This document shows positions 1 through 8,386 of a stretch of DNA of 20,775 nucleotides, one piece after another. The stretch covers positions 1 to 20,775 of IMG/VR virus record IMGVR_UViG_3300046005_003078. One strand, 5' to 3'. The notes beneath the pieces were generated by a model. The model was given only the letters and a program-made list of their open reading frames with translations, did not search any database and was not told where the DNA came from. Origin of the DNA: a virus. Position 1 is the stretch's first letter. Each line of letters opens with the position of its first letter. Made by a program: the position numbers and the translations under genes.

Positions 1-1563
1 CTAACACTGCTTAGGTGGTCGCGCCATGGTCGGAACAGCGTCTGTGTATGGTTTCGCTGTTGCGGTTATCCCCGTGGCGCGCTGGCTATAAGGGCTAGAA
101 ATAGGGGTAAGTGCGCGACTGGATAGACAGTACGGGTCTTTGAGGTCGCCACGCTGCACTGTCAGAAGTGAGCTATACGGGCTGATTATTAGCGCCCCGG
201 TGCCCGCAGGCAGGACACGGCCATGAAGTAGGCGGGTGGTGTAGGTGAAAATAAGCCCCGTACTAGGCACGCCAGCCACTCGTCTGTGTGCATAAACCCC
301 TGCACCGGAGCTGGACAAAGTGACGGATGATGCGGTTCCAGCCAGTCGTAGGCTACGGGCGATACCGGTACCAAAGGCAGAAAGGTCCAAGGCAACACTG
401 CCTGCGCCAAGGCTGTACCGGCGATTGATTGATGTAAGGCTAGGAGTAAGTGACAGGGCGGCTGGGGTAGCACCAACGCGGTACGCCGCATGGAGGCCGG
501 TATTTGAGCCAGACAGTGTAAATGTCCCCGCAGTGGCCACCATAGAACGGCCACGGACAAAGGTTGTTGCGGGTGCACTGAGGGACAGACTGGCTTGGCT
601 TGCACCTAAGTGTGACGCCTTGCGGAGCGTCACAGCGGTGCCCGCTAGGCTACCGGTGCCGGTACCAGCCGTGATCCTGTAGCCGATCGTTAGGCCGGTC
701 GATGTCGGGGTAATGGTAAGCGATGCTGGTGCCGGTACCAGCCGTGACGCCTTGCGGAGGCCCGCCCCAGTTGAAGTCAGGGACAGGGTGCCAGTTTGCC
801 CGTTTAGAGTGCGCATTGTGTTCAATGCGGTAGGACCGGTGGACAGTGTGTATGTGCCTGTACCCACCAGAACGCGCCTGCTAGCCTGTAGCGCGGTGGT
901 AGATGGTGAGATGGTGAAAGATGCAGGGGACGCAGAAAGACGTCGCATCGGGGCAATTTGCGCTGAATACGAGGTAATGGCGAGCGTGCCTTGCCCAGCC
1001 GTCAGACTGAAACCCTTAGCAAAGACAGTTGTGGTGCCTGTGAGGGCAATACTGCCTGATACACCGGTAAGGAGATGTGCCCAAATGAGGTTAGCAGGTA
1101 GATCGCCAAGCGCAAAACTGCCAACGCTAGCCGTCAGCCGGTAGCCTCGGGCAAGGATGGTGGTTGTCGGGGTGAGGGATAAATTGGACACCGCCGCAGA
1201 CACAAGGCGGTTGTATTTTAATGCAACTGCAACAGGGGTGAGGGATAGGGCAGCGATGGCTGACGTCAGCCGGTAGCCTCGGGCAAGGATGGTGGTTGTC
1301 GGGGTGAGGGATAGGGACAGTGTATCGGCAGTGAGTGTGTACGTAGAACCTGATGTGACGGCTTGTTGCAGGCCGATTTTGCCGGTGTCTTCTTTCAGCA
1401 CAAAACCACCATCCTCTTTCAGTAAGAATGAGGTAGGTGGGTCAATGACTGGATTATCAAGAAAATCAGCATCCAATACGACACTGGCTTGAGGCTGGTC
1501 CCAAGTGTCGGAACCACCACGTAGCCCGCTTGTTTTTTCTGTTTGCGGGAATTTTGTTTGCAT
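1..1563 (-). CDS. Repetitive phage structural-type protein (520 aa)
   Basis: This 520-residue protein is built from about a dozen imperfect units of roughly 30-44 residues. Each has a serine/threonine/glycine-rich beta-strand pattern such as LSLTPTTTILARGYRLTA, followed by a basic RGYRL/KASRL-type element. The N-terminal 70 residues are non-repetitive and contain FLLKEDGGFVLKEDTGKI. The last 60 residues are also unique and end in PPKQC. Proteins with repeated Gly-Ser-Leu-Thr strands of this kind occur late in phage head/tail operons, but no defined function is known to me; a surface-exposed virion or fibre-like role is an inference. The ATG follows the previous stop codon by 3 bases, which suggests translational coupling. 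Two of its units are encoded by an identical 50-bp sequence, a sign of recent internal duplication. The stop codon is the first three bases of the window, so the gene is complete. Confidence 0.8.
   Translation of the reverse strand: MQTKFPQTEKTSGLRGGSDTWDQPQASVVLDADFLDNPVIDPPTSFLLKEDGGFVLKEDTGKIGLQQAVTSGSTYTLTADTLSLSLTPTTTILARGYRLTSAIAALSLTPVAVALKYNRLVSAAVSNLSLTPTTTILARGYRLTASVGSFALGDLPANLIWAHLLTGVSGSIALTGTTTVFAKGFSLTAGQGTLAITSYSAQIAPMRRLSASPASFTISPSTTALQASRRVLVGTGTYTLSTGPTALNTMRTLNGQTGTLSLTSTGAGLRKASRLVPAPASLTITPTSTGLTIGYRITAGTGTGSLAGTAVTLRKASHLGASQASLSLSAPATTFVRGRSMVATAGTFTLSGSNTGLHAAYRVGATPAALSLTPSLTSINRRYSLGAGSVALDLSAFGTGIARSLRLAGTASSVTLSSSGAGVYAHRRVAGVPSTGLIFTYTTRLLHGRVLPAGTGALIISPYSSLLTVQRGDLKDPYCLSSRALTPISSPYSQRATGITATAKPYTDAVPTMARPPKQC
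1132..1313. repeat. 50-bp perfect direct repeat inside the repetitive protein gene
   Basis: Positions 1132-1181 and 1264-1313 are identical over 50 bases and lie 132 bp apart, exactly 44 codons. Both copies encode the same stretch, LSLTPTTTILARGYRLT, at residues about 84-100 and 128-144. Identity at the DNA level, while the other units have diverged, indicates a recent in-frame duplication or gene conversion. Confidence 0.95.
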
Positions 1564-1566
1564 AGG

Positions 1567-2379
1567 TTAGCCGTGGGCGACTTTGCCGGACCCACGAATG
1601 GTGCCGGTGGTCGTGGTACTGCATAGCATCAGCATCTGGAGACATGAGCTGTTCGGAATGTTTGGCAGGCCAAGCTGTGCCCAGTCCAGTGTCTCCGTTT
1701 TGTTGGCCAGTGGCATAGAGACGCTAGTGCGTGGGCGCGTAGCAGTGATGCCAAAGTTTCCGGCAGTACCGGTTGTCGCAGATAAGGTGACGCCCGTGAC
1801 GGCACGGATAAACTTCCCTGCAACAGCTGACAAAAGCGGATAAAGACGCCCTGCGCGTGGGGTAGCGCCAAGAGCAATAGCGGCAAGACTGCCGGTCGTA
1901 CCGTCGTTGTATTCAACAGCCACGGTCGCGTTCACACCAGTCGCACCCATGGCGGTATAGACCTCTAGCCACCACTGGACGTCGGAATAATTCGAAGCGC
2001 CCAGGCGATCAGCTCCAGGAGAAGTGGTCACAAGGCTAAGCGCCCCCTGAGCCGTGGTCACGATGCCGGATAGCCCGCCCATGCAGGCAAGGCGGTCATG
2101 TATCTCTAGGTTGGTAGCGTTGTTTGACCCCTGCACAGCAAGCCAAGCCAGATATCCTGTCACTGGTGCGGTCTGATTGGTGATACCAAATGCACCCACA
2201 GTGGCATTTGTAGGCACTACAGCGGTCGTTGGTATGGTGCCGGTACCTGGTATGCCCGTGGCTGTCCATAGACTGAAAAACTGCCCAGCAACGGTACTCG
2301 CCAAAGACGCCTTGTCGATAACGAGGCGGTCTGAATCATTGCCGAGTGCGCTAATTAGTTGGTCGCGGGTCGTAAGCAT
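1567..2379 (-). CDS. Phage structural-region protein, 270 aa, function unknown
   Basis: This protein starts MLTTRDQLISALGN and has a glycine/threonine-rich, all-beta-looking body with conserved-looking blocks: FSLWTATGIPG, EIHDRLACMGGLSG, YSDVQWWLEVYT, LANKTETLDWAQLGLPN and a C-terminal GTIRGSGKVAHG. I recognise this layout from hypothetical proteins encoded next to the 138-aa protein in head/tail clusters of tailed phages and prophages, mostly of Proteobacteria. A virion role (decoration, head-tail or tail surface) is inferred from position only. The ATG is 4 bases after the upstream stop and there is no Shine-Dalgarno sequence, so coupled translation is likely. No signal peptide or membrane segment is visible. 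Confidence 0.75.
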   Translation of the reverse strand: MLTTRDQLISALGNDSDRLVIDKASLASTVAGQFFSLWTATGIPGTGTIPTTAVVPTNATVGAFGITNQTAPVTGYLAWLAVQGSNNATNLEIHDRLACMGGLSGIVTTAQGALSLVTTSPGADRLGASNYSDVQWWLEVYTAMGATGVNATVAVEYNDGTTGSLAAIALGATPRAGRLYPLLSAVAGKFIRAVTGVTLSATTGTAGNFGITATRPRTSVSMPLANKTETLDWAQLGLPNIPNSSCLQMLMLCSTTTTGTIRGSGKVAHG

Positions 2380-2383
2380 AGGT

Positions 2384-2800
2384 TTAAGTTAGCGAAAAGA
2401 TGCCGTTGGTGTTGTCAAAGTCAATTGTAATACTTTCGCCGTCAGCTAATGTGATACTTGACCCATAGTCATACCAGCCAATGAGTGGGTCAGCTGGGGA
2501 TGTTGGAGTGTCGTTGTATACAACCACATACCGGAATGGGCCGGTGGCACCGCCTGTGGTAGTCAAGACTAGATCGTCTAGGACAAGCTTATACACACCG
2601 CCAGTTTGCGCCGATGATGCGACAGTGATGACACGTGAAGACAGGTTAGTGTAAGCAATTTGTGTAATGTCAGCGAGGACCGTATTTCCAGCAGTCGGGG
2701 CAGTGTTGGTGAGCGCGATGGTCAAGGCACCACTTTGGAGGTTATGAACACCCTCAGCAAGGTGCTCAGTTAGAGCGTTAAACTTATTGAATGCAGCCAT
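2384..2800 (-). CDS. Phage structural-region protein, 138 aa
   Basis: The sequence begins MAAFNKFNALTEHLAEGVHNL and continues with ALTIALTNTAPTAGNTVLADITQIAYTN and, near the end, PFRYVVVYNDT, IGWYDYGSSITLADGES and IDFDNTNGIFSLT. This pattern is typical of a small beta-rich protein family found repeatedly in phage head/tail operons. The family has no experimentally assigned function that I know of; a capsid-decoration or tail-associated role is possible. It lies between the 76-aa gene and the 270-aa gene in the same orientation. The 73-bp gap before it contains short hairpins but no clear terminator, and the ATG has no good Shine-Dalgarno sequence. Confidence 0.8.
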   Translation of the reverse strand: MAAFNKFNALTEHLAEGVHNLQSGALTIALTNTAPTAGNTVLADITQIAYTNLSSRVITVASSAQTGGVYKLVLDDLVLTTTGGATGPFRYVVVYNDTPTSPADPLIGWYDYGSSITLADGESITIDFDNTNGIFSLT

Positions 2801-2873
2801 AGATAAATGTGATTATGTGATAACAAGCTACCAAGCTTGAGTGGAGAGCCGATGTACTCAGCTCCCCTACTAG

Positions 2874-3104
2874 CTATTTAGCCTTTGCCTCCGCCTTTTC
2901 GGCCTCAGCTTTAGCCTTTGCCTCCGCCTTTGGCTTAATGATTTGGGACAAACCAAACTCATTAAGGAAGACATCAACGGCAGTTTCGTCAGCGGCTAGG
3001 TCTCTATTTAGTACAAAGGCAGATACCCCGTACAATGACCCCTTTACTTCAACTATCTTGGCAAATCGCCCCTGATAGTTTTCAATAATGTCTCCCGCTT
3101 TCAT
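2874..3104 (-). CDS. Small protein with Ala/Lys/Glu-rich tail (76 aa)
   Basis: This 76-residue protein has a compact N-terminal part (MKAGDIIENYQGRFAKIVEV) and a low-complexity C-terminal tail of alternating Lys, Ala and Glu from about residue 58. The ATG begins one base after the capsid stop codon (TAA-T-ATG), so it is probably translated by termination-reinitiation from the capsid gene. Genes directly after the major capsid protein often encode head-completion or decoration factors, but nothing in this sequence identifies one. The charged helical tail could be a flexible binding extension. Function unassigned. Confidence 0.7.
   Translation of the reverse strand: MKAGDIIENYQGRFAKIVEVKGSLYGVSAFVLNRDLAADETAVDVFLNEFGLSQIIKPKAEAKAKAEAEKAEAKAK
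2877..2931. repeat. 22-bp direct repeat coding the Ala/Lys tail
   Basis: Positions 2877-2898 and 2910-2931 are identical over 22 bases with a 33-bp period (11 codons). They encode the repeated Lys-Ala-Glu-Ala segments at the end of the 76-aa protein. It looks like a slippage-type expansion of a low-complexity tail. Confidence 0.9.
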
Positions 3105-3105
3105 A

Positions 3106-4401
3106 TTAAGCAGCTAAGAAGCCTTTAACAGCAGAAATACTACCAGTCATAAACGCACCGTTGTCGTTTGTCTTGACGTAAGCAGCAAGGTAACGGCGCA
3201 TCTTGATAGAGATGATGTCGTTCTGGAAGTCAGTGCTGTCTGAGTTAGTAATCTCAACTTCAACACCACCGTTTGTACGAACATTGAGGTAACGGAAGTC
3301 ACCAACTAGGAATGTACCAGCAGTGATGCCTGTGTTTTCGATAACACGCGCCCCTTTGATAAGCTGCCCATTTGCAGCATAGAATGACGGCATGATGTAG
3401 TCACCAGAACTATTCTTTGTCAGGTCGAGTTCTTCACTATCAGCAGGGTTCAAAACAATAAAGTTAGGAACAAACTTTCCTTTTCCAGCAACGGCAATCT
3501 TTGTCATTGCGATGCGCAACACATCAAACAAGTTTGCGTTAGGCACTACCTGAACACCTACAGCAGTTACATCAAGCACTGGGGCTACGCCTAGTACACC
3601 TTGTAGGTTTGGCGCTGTCCCGTTTCCTGAGAGCAACTGCGCATCAGTTACAAGGTTAAGGTCTACAGCAAGCATATCCTTAAGCACAGCGACCAATTCA
3701 GGCCCATACTTAAGCAGTTCGTTTGAGTGCTTTGAAATCGCGGCAATCTTCTGAACTGGCTTTGAGTATGACTGGAATGCACGGTCTACTTGTGGAATTG
3801 TTCCCAACTCAGCAGTAGTAGCTGGCGCACCAGTTGATCCAGTCACTTCTGTGTACTTTGCAGAATCAGAATTGATAGGAACTACGTTTGCAATATTTTC
3901 AATGAAAGTAGTGCGAACGGCTGGGCGGGTAATTTCCGCATCCTTTTCAGGCTCAATAACTACGTCAGTGAGGTCTGAACGGTCAGTGCCTTTTGCAAGG
4001 TACGCTAGGTCTGCATCACTTTTTAGAGTAAACACAGCAGTACCACCAGACTTTTGCATTGACTCGAATGACTTTGTCACCGCTTCAACGTCAAATGATG
4101 CCTTTTGTACTGGCAATTCTACTTTGCTTGAGCGAGTAGCAGCCTTTTCTGCAAGCGCGTCAAACATCTTTTCAACAGCTTCAGTTGTCTTCTGAATCTG
4201 AGCAACAGCAGCGGCGTCACCAGCTTTGAGAGCCTTTTGCATAGCCTCTGAAAGCATTTTAGTAGCTTCATCTACACCACTTTCGATATCAACCGCAGAT
4301 GTGTCAGTTGCTAACACTTCTTGGTCAACACCGTCTTTTTGTAGGACCACCCCCTTCTCGTCACAATAAAACTTCTTGCCGTTAATGAATTTGAAAAACA
4401 T
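3106..4401 (-). CDS. HK97-fold major capsid protein
   Basis: This 431-aa protein fits the phage major capsid family with the HK97 fold (Pfam Phage_capsid). The N-terminal ~120 residues are charged and helical (for example MLSEAMQKALKAGDAAAVAQIQ), like the scaffold-type delta region that the head protease removes in HK97. The shell domain follows, with FIENIANVVPINSD, SYSKPVQKIAAISKHSNELL, the loop LLSGNGTAPNLQGVL (about 256-270), a spine-like stretch around FIVLNPADSEELDL and a C-terminal strand DIISIKMRRYLAAYVKTNDNGAF. The first 20 residues (MFFKFINGKKFYCDEKG) are unusual and cysteine-containing. The gene follows the protease, the usual order. The ATG is preceded by an A/T-rich stretch without a Shine-Dalgarno sequence. 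The delta cleavage site cannot be placed from sequence alone. Confidence 0.92.
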   Translation of the reverse strand: MFFKFINGKKFYCDEKGVVLQKDGVDQEVLATDTSAVDIESGVDEATKMLSEAMQKALKAGDAAAVAQIQKTTEAVEKMFDALAEKAATRSSKVELPVQKASFDVEAVTKSFESMQKSGGTAVFTLKSDADLAYLAKGTDRSDLTDVVIEPEKDAEITRPAVRTTFIENIANVVPINSDSAKYTEVTGSTGAPATTAELGTIPQVDRAFQSYSKPVQKIAAISKHSNELLKYGPELVAVLKDMLAVDLNLVTDAQLLSGNGTAPNLQGVLGVAPVLDVTAVGVQVVPNANLFDVLRIAMTKIAVAGKGKFVPNFIVLNPADSEELDLTKNSSGDYIMPSFYAANGQLIKGARVIENTGITAGTFLVGDFRYLNVRTNGGVEVEITNSDSTDFQNDIISIKMRRYLAAYVKTNDNGAFMTGSISAVKGFLAA

Positions 4402-4469
4402 AGTTAGCTATTATTTTTTTAACTGAGCACCCATTACAGGGGTAGAATCGCATTGCTCCTTAGTCGTTC

Positions 4470-5114
4470 TTATCCTTTGTATTGCCTGATGGCCTTATTT
4501 ATCAACGCAACGGCGTTCATCTTTCGTGATACGGCAGGGTCTGTTGCCACAATCGCCGCCTCCATTTGTGCCTTTGTTTCGATGAGTGTATCTACAACAT
4601 CCCCGCCTTTCACGAGTGCGCGGCGGTTTGAGCCGATGCCCACGAGTGAACACTCCATGAGTTCGCAAGACTTAAGGATAAAGCAGTCCTTATTCTCATC
4701 ATACTCCACCACGTGCGGAATGAAGCCCACAGAAACCATGTTTAGGTCGCCACGCACAACGTGATCCCACGCGCGCTGTATCTCTGGGTCTACATCAACT
4801 GCAAACTCAGCCTCGCCCATGAGCATGTTCTCGGCTGGGTTCTCTGGGTCTGGTTCAAGCCAAACACGTAGCCACTTACCAAGAGGAAAATCGTTTGAGC
4901 GGTGCCCCCAGAAAAAGGCTGGATTCTTTTGGAAGTGCTCCAGCATCCAGCTGTTTTGGTCAACAATGTCGCCGTGACGGTCTACACTCGATGTGGACAT
5001 TACAAAGATGGCAGTGTGCTTTTCTTTGTTGATAGAGACAGACTTTTGCGCGATGTCCATGTCATATCGCTTGCCTATCATTTCTAGTGCTTTTGTTTTC
5101 ATCTCTGGTTTCAT
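4470..5114 (-). CDS. HK97-type prohead maturation protease
   Basis: The 214-aa product matches the HK97 prohead protease family (Pfam Peptidase_S78), which cleaves the capsid scaffold domain during head maturation. Likely catalytic residues are His71 in FFWGHRS, Ser128 in NMVSVGF and the acidic residue Glu154 in ELMECSLVGIGSN. The N-terminal strand IFVMSTSSVDRHGDIV is also typical. A C-terminal helical tail after residue 170 may act in assembly or self-cleavage. It sits between portal and capsid, as expected. Two in-frame ATGs (5114 and 5102) are possible starts; neither has a good Shine-Dalgarno sequence, and the first is given. Confidence 0.92.
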   Translation of the reverse strand: MKPEMKTKALEMIGKRYDMDIAQKSVSINKEKHTAIFVMSTSSVDRHGDIVDQNSWMLEHFQKNPAFFWGHRSNDFPLGKWLRVWLEPDPENPAENMLMGEAEFAVDVDPEIQRAWDHVVRGDLNMVSVGFIPHVVEYDENKDCFILKSCELMECSLVGIGSNRRALVKGGDVVDTLIETKAQMEAAIVATDPAVSRKMNAVALINKAIRQYKG

Positions 5115-5148
5115 AAGTATAGTGTATCAGATGCTAATATATGGCTCA

Positions 5149-7173
5149 TTATAAGGCTGGGGCGAGCACACAACGACAATTTACAGAGTGCTCCCCTGGG
5201 TAACTTTCTCCGTCTGGGAACGCGGCACCCTTTGGCACAATGACACCTGAGTTCATCTCGTGGTCGTCACGCACGTTGTCGTCACCTGCCGTTATCCACT
5301 CCTTGCCAGTAATCACACTGGACTGGGCATAGGCGTCGTTTGTTGCCTTTGAGAGTGCAAACGCTGTCTCGGTGCGGGCAATGGTCTTAGCCCTGCCTAC
5401 ACTCATGTCATCAAAGTACTCGCGCAGTGAGCGCCCGATAGCGTCAACCCCGTCACCTGCGGCGATACCGGCAGTGATTTTGGTTTTCAGTACTTCAAAG
5501 GTGGTGTCTGTGATGGAGTCAGCAAAGAAACGGACACGCCCCTCAATCGCGGCAATCATCACCTCATCAGCAAAGAAATCAGTGGCTGATTTGCGGAAAA
5601 TGGCGTCTAGGGCGTCCTGTCCACCCTCCTTGTACAGTTTCACCACAACAGGGGTAAACGCCTCTCTAGCGGCTCGTTTCTCGCCTTGTACGTCCATAAA
5701 CGAGTGGACATCTAAGTCGGTGGCTAGGACACGCTTCAACAAGGCATCATGATACTTGTCTACAGCCTCCTTTAGCACCTCAGCCTTGCGGTCAATTTTG
5801 CTGTTTACCGCCTTAGCATACTCAACTTTCATCGACTTAGTGGCGAATATGCTTGTCATTTGGCGCTCAGGCTGTGCGAGCTGCGTGAGCTTTAGCATTT
5901 CACTGATCGCATCCAGCTTCTGCACCAGCACAGGACGCGCACGCAGGATCTGTTTTGCTTTTGCTTTGAGGTCAGTGGACGTGGTGTCCTGGACACTCGA
6001 TGCCCCAAACGACACCTCCCCGAGGGTGTCATGCCCATCAATAGCTGGGCGGTTTGTTTCGAGGCGTGCTTCGTTCTGAGTTATCCACTTGCCGACACCA
6101 GCCTTATGCTCCTCTAGCACCATGGCACGGTCCACAGGCACGGGGTCTGTGAAATCAAAGAACACCGTCTGGTCTATTTGAGGGATAAGGCGGAAGTTGG
6201 CACTGTCTATGAATGCCTCAAGCACCGGTACCACGGCTTCGGTTAGGTACATGCGGTACGCTTCCTTAGCATTTGCCATGTTCACATCATCGCTCGTCAC
6301 CATGGCTTTAGGGATGCGTAGCGCCGCCATAATGTCATCACGCAAGAAGTGTTGTGACTGGATAAAGTCCATCTCTTTAGGTGTCTTGTTTAACTCCTGT
6401 ACTGATTTAACGTTGCGCCCAAAAAACCCAACATTGCCACTGTTGTTATTGCCAAATACTCGTTTCCAGTCGGCGCGGGCTTCATCTGCTTGCTCAGCAG
6501 ACACCTCAGTATCTGCAAAAATAGCAAGGTCTGGTCGCCCTTGGTTCTTAAAGAATTGCGCCTGGTACTTCGTAGCTTCAATTTCGGTAAGAATACGCGA
6601 CATGGCTGGGCGCACGACACCAACCCCACGCAACGGATTTGTAGGGTCTGGGTTCTTGATATGGACCATATTCTCTGGTGCTACAGTCAGCACTTCGCCG
6701 GACCGATACTCATATCCAATGATACGCTTTGCATCCTTGGACAGTAGTATTTGCACGTTATCAGGGCGCAAGGGAATAATCTGCTTAATGGTGGTACCAG
6801 CACGATCTAACAGCCAAAAACAGTCACCAGAAAGCAGGTAGTGGGTTATGGACACCTCCATAAACTCGCGCCCAGTTTGTATGTCATTTGGATTATTAAA
6901 CAGTGCCAATACAGGGTGGTCAAACACCTCCGTCACGTCACCGCGTTTGTTCTTTATCTTGTATAGCTCAAGCGGAATACCAGCTGCCCGCTTAGCAATC
7001 ATGGAAACACCGATATACAGATACAGGCTCTGCTTGTATGAATTGAGGTTATTTATATCTTGCGAGTGCTCAAACCCCGAAAACCCGCTTGTACCGGAAA
7101 CAAGGCTAAATGACTTTGTGCGTGATAAATTGCGCTGCGTACTTCTAAATAGTCTTCGTAAAGCGTGTGGCAT
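5149..7173 (-). CDS. Portal protein fused to a MuF-like minor head domain
   Basis: I start this gene at the ATG at 7173 (674 aa, MPHALRRLFRSTQRN), 16 bases after the TerL stop. The reading frame stays open upstream to 7290, but that part overlaps the end of TerL and is not portal-like. Residues about 50-390 are an HK97/PF04860-type portal domain, the dodecameric ring through which DNA enters the head, with SITHYLLSGDCFWLLDRAG, RPDNVQILLSK and NPLRGVGVVRPA. A helical linker follows. The last ~110 residues resemble the Mu gpF/SPP1 gp7 domain (Phage_Mu_F): RAKTIARTETAFALSKATN, ITAGDDNVRDDHEMNSG and the terminal EHSVNCRCVLAPAL. Portal-MuF fusions are known in other phages; here the fusion saves a separate head-completion gene. 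No Shine-Dalgarno sequence is visible at the chosen start. Confidence 0.9.
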   Translation of the reverse strand: MPHALRRLFRSTQRNLSRTKSFSLVSGTSGFSGFEHSQDINNLNSYKQSLYLYIGVSMIAKRAAGIPLELYKIKNKRGDVTEVFDHPVLALFNNPNDIQTGREFMEVSITHYLLSGDCFWLLDRAGTTIKQIIPLRPDNVQILLSKDAKRIIGYEYRSGEVLTVAPENMVHIKNPDPTNPLRGVGVVRPAMSRILTEIEATKYQAQFFKNQGRPDLAIFADTEVSAEQADEARADWKRVFGNNNSGNVGFFGRNVKSVQELNKTPKEMDFIQSQHFLRDDIMAALRIPKAMVTSDDVNMANAKEAYRMYLTEAVVPVLEAFIDSANFRLIPQIDQTVFFDFTDPVPVDRAMVLEEHKAGVGKWITQNEARLETNRPAIDGHDTLGEVSFGASSVQDTTSTDLKAKAKQILRARPVLVQKLDAISEMLKLTQLAQPERQMTSIFATKSMKVEYAKAVNSKIDRKAEVLKEAVDKYHDALLKRVLATDLDVHSFMDVQGEKRAAREAFTPVVVKLYKEGGQDALDAIFRKSATDFFADEVMIAAIEGRVRFFADSITDTTFEVLKTKITAGIAAGDGVDAIGRSLREYFDDMSVGRAKTIARTETAFALSKATNDAYAQSSVITGKEWITAGDDNVRDDHEMNSGVIVPKGAAFPDGESYPGEHSVNCRCVLAPAL

Positions 7174-7189
7174 ATACCAAAAGTATACA

Positions 7190-8386
7190 CTAGGCGAATA
7201 ACTTACCTGCACGGCGACCGCCAGAGCCATACCTGATGGCATCAAGCGCGTGGTTATCGTAGTCCTGCGGGTTATTTGTGACCTTGCCACTTCTATCGCG
7301 CAGCCAGAGGTAGTTACGGTATTCTTTCAATGTTTCAGTGGAGCGCTTGGTGATTGAACAGGCAGTATCTTGAATGTAGCCAATACCTTGGTTCACACTC
7401 CCTGCCCCTTTGCTGGCCGGAATGACGTTTACACCATAACTCTTTAGCTCATCAATGGACTTTGGCTCAGCACTATCTGCGATAACTAGGGCATTTTTAT
7501 AGGTTCCTAGCGCATCTGCTATGGCCTTATTGCTCATGCCCTTGCGGTACAAAATCTCGTCAAAAATCAACCCTCCATTGTATTCATAGATAGCCACTGC
7601 GGCAGTCGGGTCGTTGGTATAACCAAAGTCCAAACCAATAGCTTTGAGACGGGCCTCGTGTGGGATATCGTCAACGAGTTTCCAACCCGTATAGATACGC
7701 CCCTCAACCTCGCCCAGCTGCCCAAGACCATAAACTTTCCACCACTCAGGACGGTTCTTGCGTTGCTCGATGGACGCCACTGTACGCGCGTCTAGGGCTT
7801 CGTTATCCAGGTACGTAACTGTGAGCATGTCTACGTCGTCCCGCTTGCCCAGCACGTCGGTATAAAACCAAAACTCAGCGCTCGGGTTCCAGTCAAGCCA
7901 GACACTTTCGCTGGTACGCACCTCTAGCTGTTCAAACGCATCAAAAGATACGTTGTTTGCTTCGTTTATGTACAGGCGTTGGCGTCTGGCACCGCGTAGC
8001 TTGTCTGGTTGGTCTGCGGAGAAAAACTCAATCTGCGAGCCTGTTTCAAAGGTATATATGAAATCGGACCGGTTCCACTGAGCGTCATCGTAGTAGCCGT
8101 GCTCACGCATTATTTTCAAAAAGTCACGAATGGCACCACGTTTAAGGTGGGGCAAGCTTTCGGAAACTATAGAAGTGAGCACCGGCTCTTTAACCCAGCT
8201 AGCGGCGTGTTCCGAGACCTGACACCCCTTTTCACCACACACGGTGCAAGTATAGTCAGATTGAGCAAGGCCAATAAGTATCAGCTCAATACTGATTGTT
8301 TTAGAGGCTGACGTACCACCTGGCACAGCCTTGATACGCTTTGTGAGCGCTTTAATCTTGCGCGTTGCCGTTGTCTCGATGAACAT
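7190..8386 (-). CDS. Terminase large subunit (PBSX/Terminase_3-like)
   Basis: The ATP-driven motor and nuclease for DNA packaging. Starting at the ATG at 8386 gives 398 residues beginning MFIETTATRKIKAL; the frame stays open to 8419, but this start fits the family better and overlaps terS by 35 bases. The ATPase part has the Walker A-type GGTSASKT, then LPHLKRGAIRDFLKIM, EFFSADQPDKLRGARR, a Walker B-like RLYINEAN and WLDWNPSAEFW. The RNase H-fold nuclease shows acidic residues in GLDFGYTNDPTA, LVIADSAEPKS and NHALDAIRYG. Just after the Walker A region is an insertion carrying CTVCGEKGCQVSEH, a possible zinc knuckle not expected in this family. The motor would dock on the portal encoded next. 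Confidence 0.92.
   Translation of the reverse strand: MFIETTATRKIKALTKRIKAVPGGTSASKTISIELILIGLAQSDYTCTVCGEKGCQVSEHAASWVKEPVLTSIVSESLPHLKRGAIRDFLKIMREHGYYDDAQWNRSDFIYTFETGSQIEFFSADQPDKLRGARRQRLYINEANNVSFDAFEQLEVRTSESVWLDWNPSAEFWFYTDVLGKRDDVDMLTVTYLDNEALDARTVASIEQRKNRPEWWKVYGLGQLGEVEGRIYTGWKLVDDIPHEARLKAIGLDFGYTNDPTAAVAIYEYNGGLIFDEILYRKGMSNKAIADALGTYKNALVIADSAEPKSIDELKSYGVNVIPASKGAGSVNQGIGYIQDTACSITKRSTETLKEYRNYLWLRDRSGKVTNNPQDYDNHALDAIRYGSGGRRAGKLFA

Noticed and set aside
2801-2873. Terminator between the 76-aa and 138-aa genes.
   Set aside because: The small hairpins (AAGCT/AGCTT and an imperfect GGAG-type stem) are weak and no T-run follows, so a continuous late operon is more likely.
4382-4453. 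A 23-aa leader ORF before the capsid gene with AAGGAG upstream.
   Set aside because: The ribosome-binding run is only about 2 bases from its ATG, the peptide has no feature, and it overlaps the capsid start; no independent support.
6197-6841. Long plus-strand ORF opposite the portal gene (214 codons).
   Set aside because: It is antisense to a well-recognised portal domain and its translation is serine/arginine-rich without motifs; the same applies to the other antisense frames across 1-9000.
7174-7290. N-terminal extension of the portal protein.
   Set aside because: It lies entirely within or beyond the TerL 3' end, has non-portal composition, and the ATG at 7173 lies just after the TerL stop.
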